Assembly: GCA_013368315.1 (NCBI GenBank)
Contig: JAACJM010000239.1
Coordinates: forward strand, 1-64,000
Source: Tetrapyrgos nigripes
Taxonomy: Eukaryota; Basidiomycota; Agaricomycetes; Agaricales; Campanellaceae
Length of the DNA: 64,000 nucleotides
Reading direction: 5' to 3'
Position 1 is the stretch's first letter. Each line of letters starts with the position of its first letter. The translations under genes were made by a program, and so were the position numbers. Positions 56,201 to 64,000 of the stretch are shown here, one piece after another. The notes below the pieces were generated by a model that searched no databases, was not told the origin of the DNA, and was given only the letters and a program-made list of their open reading frames with translations.

Positions 56201-57604
56201 CGCTCGTTGCTGTAGTTTTGCCAGTGTCTGTAACCAACCGATAGGGACTACGAGGAAGGAACTTGGAAATAATTAGTGCACACCTCAGACCCATGAGCCC
56301 TGAGATCTGCTGCAATGGATATTCCAGATGATGGTAGTAAGAGGACAAGCCCGTTTTAGTGGCCGCCGCCCGGCACGGGTTTTCTACTAATAGCCGCCAA
56401 AATAGCCGTTCATTCTCCTTCCTGAAGATTCATACCTCCAAGATGAAAGCAACTTCAGCGCTTTTAATGGACGCATACAAGACATCCTATTGAGACTTTG
56501 AAGGGACGGTCAGAAAGCTATTGGAAGATGTGGAGACCCGAATGGGTGGGTTGGTAATCAGTTTGGCTTGGATCGATCATCGAACAATGACATTGGATGT
56601 TGTTTGGGAGGAGGCGGATATCGCGATATCTATGAAGATAGTAGACAGGAGGGCGGTGGGGATAGACTTGAGGGGAGTGTGAGGAAAGGGGTGGAGCAAG
56701 GGGAGAGGTCCGTTTAGTGGTGAGTCTTCTTGATTCTTCGTCCTTCTTTTTCGTCTTGCTTCGTTCTCCTTTCTTCATCTTCTTCGTCGTGCTTTTGCTT
56801 TCTTCACCCCATTTCCCTTCTTTTGCATGCATCCTCGCTCTCGCCCTTCTGGCTCACTGAACTAACGTGTATTTTGCAGGCTGGCGGCCGTCATGCACTT
56901 CGCCCCACTCCTACTCTCTACACCAGCTCTACACCTACAATATTTTTTACGCACTACTTTCTACACGCTGCCAATCATACCTCGTCCTTGTCTTTTTTTC
57001 TAACAAATCTCGCACCCTCTGCCCCTTCTTCTCCTAATCCGTACAACAACACCCGCTAGGCTCGCCCGCCCCCACAACCCCTCTCACTCGTAATTCTCCG
57101 ATGTTTCGTCTTTGGCTTTGATCCTTTGTGCTTTGTACATGTCTTTTTTTCCCAAATACGTCTTTGGAATCGCCAACGAATGAAGCTGGACCCCCTCTTG
57201 GGCCCTCTCCCTCTCTACTGCTTTCTCTTTTCTGCCTCTCCCCCACCATCAACACACCACCTCTTACTCATCCTTGCTCATAACCACGTTAGACCGTCGT
57301 CACCTTCACTTTCCCCCTCCCTCTTCAGGACTTCCATACCTTTCTCTCAGCTGTCTCTCAACTGAAAACGCTCTCGCCTCGCCTTCGTACGGACTTGTGT
57401 TAGGTGGTGATAGATGGGGATGGTAATCGGGATAGGGATTCAGAGGGGATAAGATGCTGATGTGGAGGGGGGGGGGGGAAGAGTGAAGAGTGAAACGCAC
57501 TGCACTGCATATGTTGGGAATGTGGAGAGGAGAATATTATGATTCCATTTTCAAATTCTGTCCACTCATCTGCACGGTGTCCAACGCGTTTCTTTGAGAG
57601 TATC
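53219..57604. other. 4.4 kb without a recognised gene
   Basis: Several frames of 60-140 codons exist on both strands but none has a known motif or a consistent splice model. A minus-strand segment near 55195-55305 is hydrophobic (HFALFPMAFLIVTSCTY). One near 54703-54939 (SLDARAAGLSWVGLSRFG) has protein-like texture and might be exons of an unrecognised gene. 56730-57400 is a long pyrimidine-rich stretch with an acceptor-like TTTTGCAG, like a 5' leader pointing right, and ends near a run of ten G (57467-57477). Confidence 0.4.
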
Positions 57605-57642
57605 GGTGGTATAGCTCAGCTGGGAGAGCAGCAGACTGAGGT
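57605..57642 (+). tRNA. 5' half of a tRNA, apparently truncated
   Basis: GGTGGTA, TA, then GCTCAGCTGGGAGAGC form the acceptor 5' strand and D arm, with a perfect A box (TAGCTCAGCTGG), followed by GCAGACTGAGG, the 5' side of an anticodon arm. A matching acceptor 3' strand (TACCACC) and a B box (GGTTCGANTCC) are not found downstream, so this looks like a tRNA fragment rather than a working gene, unless a long intron interferes. Confidence 0.5.
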
Positions 57643-57773
57643 ATTCGACGAATGAACATTCGGTACTTATTTCTAAAGATCCTTCGAGAATTTGGGATCT
57701 GGCTACTCATTCCTGGGTGTACGTGTCTCCGTTGTTCCATTGATTCTTGCGAGAGGCTGAATATCAAACGAAC

Positions 57774-57893
57774 CAGTGCCCAGTTGATGGCCCACATCTA
57801 CCTCTTCAAAGTCAATAATTCAATTGCCTTTTGGGCAATGGGACGAGGACTCGTACCTACTGCTGTATACAGTGGCCGGTGCACCGACATATC
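57774..57893. repeat. dispersed repeat, uninterrupted copy
   Basis: The segment GTGCCCAGTTGATGGCCCAC... and the following part with CTGTATACAGTGGCC are matched at 62033-62565, the second part in opposite orientation. It preserves the state of the CTGTATAC site without the insertion found at 62129-62503. The open frame across it is not a gene. Confidence 0.7.
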
Positions 57894-58123
57894 CAACTCT
57901 TCCTCCTCGGCATCGGACAGCCCAGGAAACTCTGTTCTTCATTGTCAATGAAAGAGGTCATGGGGCAGGAGACAACTCTCTTTGTCGGTTAAACATCATC
58001 AGTAGATGAAGCTTTTCTTTTAGATTACAACGGGTGCAACGGACAGACAGTATATACACTCATAATGTCAATACCCTATTGTACATGTCCTATGTTTCCT
58101 TTCTCTCCCAACTTCAGCCACGC

Positions 58124-60646
58124 TCAGTGAGGTGTACGAGGATACTCTGGTGGCATTTCTTCCTCCCAATGAGGACCAGGTTGCAAACGTTGATTCAGCA
58201 ACGTTATCAGGTCCTCTGTTGTCATATTGTCTCGATTTTGTACTGATGGCAATGGCGGCTGAGTAATTGGAACTATGGTTGCAGGTGGTGCCGTGTCTTG
58301 GGTTACATTATCAGCTGAAGATGCTGGAAGAGTAGTTTGCTCTCGAATTCCTCTCTTCCCATCCAGTGGCTGAATAATTCTGTCGGATGCAAACTGATTT
58401 CTGTTATTGGAATTTTGGCCCTTCTGCGCCCTAGAATAACCGCTGCTGGCAGACTGTCCGAGTGTTGTCTGTGATGAAGATGGGAATACCACAAAGCTGG
58501 GTAGGTATTGAGATGGTGCGTTTAACCTTCGTTGGTTCTTGCGACGAAGACGAAGGAAACAAAGCCCAGTCAAAATGACTAATATAACTCCGCCGATCAC
58601 ACCGCCTATAATAGCACCGGTTCTCGCTGAATGAGATGATGGTGGCGATGCGGGTAATGTTGCGCCTGGGGGTATGGTTGTGAATGTGGGTTCCGGTGAT
58701 TGAATAGCGTCAGTCAGTGATATGGCATTAACCAGGAGGCTAAGTGCAACTGTCTGATTTTCACCGGAAATTTGATCTGAAGGAGGACCTGTCCATTGAC
58801 CACCGTAAATGTCTGTTCCTTCTGATGTGGAGAAGTCAAGCAAAGCATTGTACTACAGAATATTGCATGTAAGTGCATGTGTAAATTTTTTATCAGCACT
58901 TACTTGGACAGACAGGTATTTTTCAGCATAACTTTGCAGATTTGAATCATTTGTTCGGTGGTAAACTTCATTCATAGCTCTGATTAAATGGCTATCTCCA
59001 CCTTGCTGAGCTATCAATAATTGTCCACCTTGTAAGTTTCCAATTTAACTGACTAGATAAGACAACACTTACGGTGACCGTATCCAGAAGGCGCATTTGA
59101 AACAATAACACCATCCTTGTTATGCCAATCAGCAATGGTAGCTGCAGAAATAATGTTATACAGCCTTGAAACATCAGTTTAATTGACCATACTACTGAGT
59201 CCAATGATCCTCCTTACTTTTGCAACCTGTCTGGATCTGGTTGAAGAGCATCCAAGATAGCCAAGCCCTCAATTGTAAGTCCAGAGTTATATGGGTAATC
59301 CTGCCCAGCTTGGCAGGTATCCGTGGGCCCAATATTCAGAGAATCTTTTATGAGGCTATTTGAATTACCAAGCTGGTTTAGAATAAATTCAGATGAGGCA
59401 ATAGCAGCATCCAGATAAGTGTTGTTTGCTGTGACTTCAGCTAGAAGGCCTGATAATCTGATAATGTTAAATCAAATTTCAGTAGTGCAAATAATTTCTT
59501 TTTTTTTCTCACACTAGAAATGACCTGAAAATATAGAAGTAAATGAACAATCATCAACAAGCCCTGAAGATGGCTGACTCACCCAGATGAAAGACCATTT
59601 AGAAGAGCAACACTGGGGTTTATGGCCTGTGGAATATTTATGGAATTTAGCAATGAAAATTGAAGTAATTGCTAATCACTTGCCCAAAATGATCCACCAG
59701 TGACTTTAACTGTAAACCAGAATAAAAAAGAAATAGCAGCACAGGTGTTAAAAATCACCATATAAAATGATGTATTCTATTGATACTCACATCCAGTACA
59801 GTCGACCTGCAGGGTAAAATTCTTCACTGGTGTATGACGAGCTGCAACTTGATCATTGGATAGTGTATAGTTCATTCCATATTCCCAAGAGTCTTGTGCA
59901 TATCTCTTGAAGATTTCATCATTGTAGGCTTTATATGCATGTATTGCAGCATAGCCAAATACACTGTAAGGTTAGAACCAATTAATTGGAAAATTGCAAG
60001 CACAGAACAGTCAAAGCAAATACTTACAGCCCATCATCAAGCTGTGTCACATTTTGGATCATCAATACAGCAAGGAGGCTTAGCAAAGAGAGTACCAACA
60101 CTGCAAAAGAATATTGAAAATTGATGAAGGTTCAAGAGAATGGTCAACTCACAAATCCATCTCAAAGCTTGGAAATTCTCCTTCAACAATACCAAAATAA
60201 TTCAATATCTGATCTTTGAACTTGGTCTGATTGGTGAGGAAATCAAATCTGGCCATTTCATAGTAAAGTGCTCCAGGCATTGTCATATCAAGGTTGTCTA
60301 ATTGTCCCAAAGCCCCAGATCATAGTTTAATGGAAGTTTACTGAGAATAATTATATCTACGCACCAGTGTATTTCCCAGTTGTCTGATTAAGCAGTCCAA
60401 GAGCCTTTTCAAAGGCTCTCTCAGCTAGAGAGACCCGATCCTCCGAGGACGTGGTTATCGCTGGTTTCTGATAGTTTTATAAGAAATAATAGATTTTGGT
60501 TCATGTAGTAAAGGTTAGAAAACATCAAAAAAAATTTCACTGGAACCTACCCTCCAGCTTGGAGATGGTTTCGAAGTGAATTCCAGAGCATTTACTAGTC
60601 CTGCCAGGTATGAGGCTACCACAAGGAAGCCTATGACCTGCAGCAT
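58124..60646 (-). CDS. GH76 (alpha-1,6-mannanase type) membrane protein
   Basis: Twelve exons: 60646-60551, 60467-60365, 60298-60153, 60078-60028, 59963-59791, 59709-59684, 59626-59583, 59524-59513, 59457-59218, 59164-59073, 59028-58904 and 58852-58124. All join in frame except for one extra T in the TTTT run at about 60238-60242 inside exon 3. A signal peptide (MLQVIGFLVVASYLAGLVNA) leads into GH76 motifs: ERAFEKALGLLNQTTGKYT, ALYYEMARFDF, QLDDGLVFGYAA (Asp pair of the family), GGSFW, DYPYNSGLTIEGLAIL, APSGYGH and IYGGQWTGPPS. Then come a Ser/Pro linker, one helix (IIGGVIGGVILVILTGLCFL), RLRRKNQRR and a tail ending MPPEYPRTPH (PPxY). Exon 8 has 12 nt; the intron at 59683-59627 starts with GC. 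About 611 aa if the T-run is an error. Likely trims or links wall mannoproteins. Confidence 0.85.
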
Positions 60647-62032
60647 GTGTATTTGAGAGCAGTGAAGGGTAATGCATCTCGCCGCTATGTTGAACATTTG
60701 GCCTGTAGATCCAGCAAGCCGAGACGTTATATCGAAGGCAATGTAACAGATGAGTGATAGCGGGGAGAGGATAAGGGCCAAGGAGAAAGGAAGGGAAGGA
60801 AGGGAAGGAAAGAATGAAAGCAAATGCATCACTCAACATCACAACAATGATTATAACCACTGCGTCGTTGATAGATACCCGTCAAGTGGCCCCTTTAGGA
60901 TAAGGATCAAATAACCATCTTCGAATGACTGAGATGATCATATCCTGTCACGCCCTACACAGCACCACGCCCATGGTCCATTGGTCCATCACTGGTATAC
61001 TTGTACATATTAGAAACCCAACACAGCGCCGATTCGCTGATAGACGTAAGTGTTGTTAGATCTCTAGCCGTAGTCGAGGGAACTTTTCAGGTTGCGAGGG
61101 ATGATAACGGAATACGTGTAGACTTACTCCTGGATATAGCAACGCGCGCGTCCCGTCCTGGTCAAAGAGCAACTGCAGCCTGTATGCGTGACCAACGACG
61201 TTCTGGAGGCGGGCAGCGGATCTGTGTGCGGTGTACGGTGTGCAGCGAGTATACCTGTGCAGTTACGAGTATCGCACTACCTCGTCTTAAAATACCAACA
61301 CATTGGCGGCTTCTCATGTCCTAACACTAGCCGGTTTCACCTCTCAAATTGCTTCTTTTTTCTACTTTGTACATACTTAAAAACACTCAGTACTTCACTG
61401 CTATTCATATCTCACGTCAGCCATATTGGCTTTGTATAAACATAGATTTTGGATATACGCTCCTTCCTGACACCTTTTGGGACGGACAACGCCCTGCGCT
61501 TTAGACAAAGTTCACGTCCCACATTCCACGTTCCACTAGTGTTCCACTTCAGGGTTGAACACCCTTAAATTTAAGGGTTATGATTTCGACAGGAAAGTTT
61601 TAAGGCCTAAGGAGAGGATTTAAGCCTGAGATGTGCGGCGTAAAAACTAAATATCAGGAAGCTGGCATTTTGACGCGTACTTTTCGAATTGTGGGCACCA
61701 AGAAAGGTGTGATGTGGCTCATTAAATGTGGATTCTGACTATGTTCTGTAGGCAAAATAGAAATTTCTCTGGTAACTGCTACAGATTTGTGAGGATATCC
61801 AATGTTTCCTGAGACTGCGAGGTGAAAAAAGGGATGAATCCGAAATTAATTTCCAACAATGCTCCGATATACGAGTCCTATATATATCTTATTCTGAGCG
61901 AAAATGGTTGCACTATCCTGATCCCGGGAAAATACAAGGAAAATATATTCTTTTCTGTCAACACCGCAGACTCAGCACCAAACACCTTCTCCGCAAATTC
62001 TCCGTCGAGCAGCGTTCGTTGAGCAACAAACT
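60647..62032. other. intergenic, no gene seen
   Basis: Starts with the promoter side of the GH76 gene, including a CCTTCCCTTCC pyrimidine tract (60784-60812, minus strand). No other feature recognised. Confidence 0.5.
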
Positions 62033-62565
62033 AGTGCCCAGCTGGTAGCCCACATCTACCTCTTCAGAGCCAATAACTCAATTGCTTTTTTACTCAATTT
62101 CAAATATGTCGATGCAGGCCACTGTATACAAGGGGGGTCCAGGATTTTGTAGGGTCATATAGGGTCGGAAAAGATTTTAAGGCCTCGGACACTGGACTAA
62201 CTAGCTGTTAGATAAGCTTATATACCAAATATGGTAATGATAAGCTGATTAGATCCGAGTTTTATCTCCAGAGGGCTCCATAAATGTCTCCAGGTCTACT
62301 GCAGCTTCATAAGACTCTCTCAAAAGTGATTGCATTTATGGTTGACAATAGTTCAAAATATTGTTTGTTAGAGAACAAATGGTGATTCATACCTAGGATT
62401 ACCTTATAACCCAGTCAGAACCCCTTCCAGACCCTTTAACGGCCTGGCAGCTGGACTAACTAACCACCCCTATATGGAAATGCTATCACATGGACCCCCC
62501 TTGACTGTATACCACGGCAGGTAAGAGTCCTCATCCCATTGCCCCAGAAGCAGACAGTCAGAGGC
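62033..62565. repeat. dispersed repeat, copy split by a MITE
   Basis: 62033-62128 and 62504-62565 match parts of 57774-57893. The interruption is exactly the hAT-type element at 62129-62503. Confidence 0.7.
62129..62503. mobile_element. 375-bp hAT-type MITE
   Basis: The terminal inverted repeats CAAGGGGGGTCCA (13 bp, perfect) are flanked by the 8-bp direct duplication ACTGTATA (62121-62128 and 62504-62511). The size of the duplication and the CARGG start are typical of hAT. It has no coding capacity. The related repeat at 57774-57893 has a single CTGTATAC at the matching place, i.e. an empty site. Confidence 0.9.
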
Positions 62566-63103
62566 GGCTTTGATTGGGCCTGAGGATGAAGAGGATTTGA
62601 TGCCCATGACATGGACTCAAGTAGGATTTGGCAGAAGGAAAGTGGTGGAGGAGCGGGGAAAGACAGCCTGAGATGGCACCCATTGCATTTGGCAGCTGCT
62701 AGTCTCTCACAGACAGACTAACGTAGGCAGTTGCCGACACTTTGCGTCCTGAACTGTCATCATCAGCTTCAAGCCAACATGGGTTCAGCTGCGTTGTTTC
62801 TCCCTTCAAAACCACGTCACCATTTCAAACTTGAATACCCAATATCCTTACCAATAATACTATCAAGCCCAGCCCTTCTGAAGGAGTGCTTGTCTTAGTA
62901 GTATCCGAGGCCGGACTCAGATTATAATCTATGTTTTCTTTTTCTTGCCAGCCATCTTTTCCCCAAAGTCCGTTCACCTCCCTCCCTGAAGATATACCTA
63001 TTACATACTCGTGGTCACGGAAAGTAACGGTCCCGTGACGTGTGACATAACCCCCGTGTCTCGTAGTTAACATTTTTCTTGTACCCTACTACATTACACA
63101 TAC
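62566..63103. other. spacer before the Tc1 transposase
   Basis: No gene seen. The 5' end of the Tc1/mariner element must lie here or further left, but its terminal repeat cannot be found without the other end. Confidence 0.45.
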
Positions 63104-64000
63104 ATGGCTCGTGTCCAACACAATAGTCCGAAGAAGAACAGGCTCATTGGAGCCATACAGGGCAGAAAAAACCATTGAAAAAGCTGCAGAACTCGTTGGG
63201 ATACCCTATGGAAGTGCCAAGAAGATTTGGCAGAAATTTTGCAAGACCGGTTCGACGAAAAACAGGCCGCGTAGTGGACGACCACCCAAAGTTACAAACA
63301 GGACACAACGAAGGCTTGTCAGGGCCGTTTGAAAGGCACGCCGGGTACCATTTAAGGAGATAGGAAATGAAATGGAACCACCTCTGGGCGCAACAACTGT
63401 TGCAGAGCATGTTGCTAAAGAAGGGTACCACCGTCGGGTAGCATGCAAGGTTCCACTGCTCAGCCAGTTGCAGAAAAGGAAGAGGAGGACCTGGGCTTCA
63501 CAGAGGAAAGGAGAGGATTGGAGAAAAGTGATATGGTCAGATGAATGCTATGTTGAGATGGATGACAGTCGGGGCCGGATTTTTGTAACGTGTCGCGCAG
63601 ATGAAGAATATGAAGAGGACTGCTTGGTACCAACAGTTAAGCAGTCCTCTGTTCGGGTCATGGTATGGGGATGCATAATGAAGGGGAAAAAGGGCCCATT
63701 GGTGGTGCTGGAGTACCCGGGAGGGAAAGAAGGAGGAATGAACGCAAAGAGGTACCAAGAGCAGGTTCTTGATGGGGTTCTGCTGGAATTTTATGAAGAG
63801 ATGAAGTCAGAGAGGGGAGACATCAAGTTCCAGCATGATGGCGCACCTAGTCATACCGCAAAGACAACGAAGAAATGGTTTTCTGACCATGGTATCCCTC
63901 TCTTCCCACACCCGCCATCTTCTCCAGACCTTGACCCCATTGAACGTGTTTGGCACGAACTAAAAGCTGGCGTAAGGGCTAGACCACATCACCCTTCATC
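63104..64000 (+). pseudogene. Tc1/mariner transposase, damaged and cut by window end
   Basis: The start is likely ATG 63104 (MARVQHNSPKKNR). The frame changes at an A-run (63168-63173) and continues as a helix-turn-helix region (EKAAELVGIPYGSAKKIWQK, GRPPKVTNRTQRR). TGA at 63330-63332 fits CGA-to-TGA. The catalytic core shows the DDE residues of Tc1 type: VIWSDECYVEMD, FQHDGAPSHTAKTTKKWF, and SSPDLDPIERVWHELK, where Asp and Glu are spaced as in DD34E elements. The coding region continues beyond the window. Confidence 0.85.

Noticed and set aside
56730..57059. Ser/Phe/Leu-rich plus-strand frame
   Set aside because: Composition is explained by the pyrimidine-rich tract; no domain or coding texture.
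57652..57951. 99-codon plus-strand frame after the tRNA half
   Set aside because: It crosses the dispersed repeat shared with 62 kb, which is non-coding there.

Overview
The window looks like a transposon-rich stretch of a mushroom-forming basidiomycete (Agaricomycete) genome. Evidence: host genes built from many short exons with 50-75 nt introns, thaumatin-like and GH76 proteins of basidiomycete type, and a mixture of Gypsy, Copia, Helitron, CACTA/Tnp2, Tc1 and hAT elements. Disabled elements carry many CGA-to-TGA stops and TpG/CpA in place of CpG, as expected where repeats are methylated and decay by deamination.

Layout. 1-2016: gene-poor sequence, perhaps the leader and LTR of an element running off the left edge. 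2017-11660: a complete minus-strand Gypsy element (218-bp LTRs, GAACA target duplication) inserted in the transposase gene of a CACTA/Tnp2 element (minus strand, exons up to 14009). 14896-16962: host gene for a membrane-anchored thaumatin-like protein (11 exons). 17308-18007: a GCGGGTAC-rich repeat element. 18445-25256: a young Copia element (284-bp LTRs, GACTC duplication). 25405-26489: a truncated duplicate of an LtrA-type membrane protein gene whose full copy lies at 50515-53087. 27.2-28.7 kb: small repeats. 28900-33349 (minus) and 34358-35900 (plus): a divergent pair of unrecognised, CpG-decayed genes. 35905-37540: a fragment of a chromodomain Gypsy element. 38-42 kb: no recognisable gene. 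About 42.7-50.17 kb: a Helitron with a Rep-helicase gene and a second, intact-looking small-protein gene, ending in a typical hairpin and CTAG, and itself interrupted by a 279-bp CACTA-type foldback element. 53.2-57.6 kb: no recognised gene. 58124-60646: a GH76 (mannanase-type) membrane protein gene. 62129-62503: a hAT-type MITE with an 8-bp duplication. 63104-64000: a Tc1/mariner transposase gene cut by the window end.

Host genes recognised are thus the thaumatin-like protein, the GH76 protein and the LtrA-type protein. The first two share a plan: secreted enzyme- or defence-type ectodomain, Ser/Thr/Pro-rich linker, one membrane helix, basic stop-transfer stretch, and a cytoplasmic tail ending near a PPxY motif. 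Splice models were made by hand from reading frame and splice-site consensus; the thaumatin, LtrA (both copies) and Helitron small-protein models close exactly in frame. Several apparent one-base frameshifts fall in homopolymer runs and may be assembly errors.
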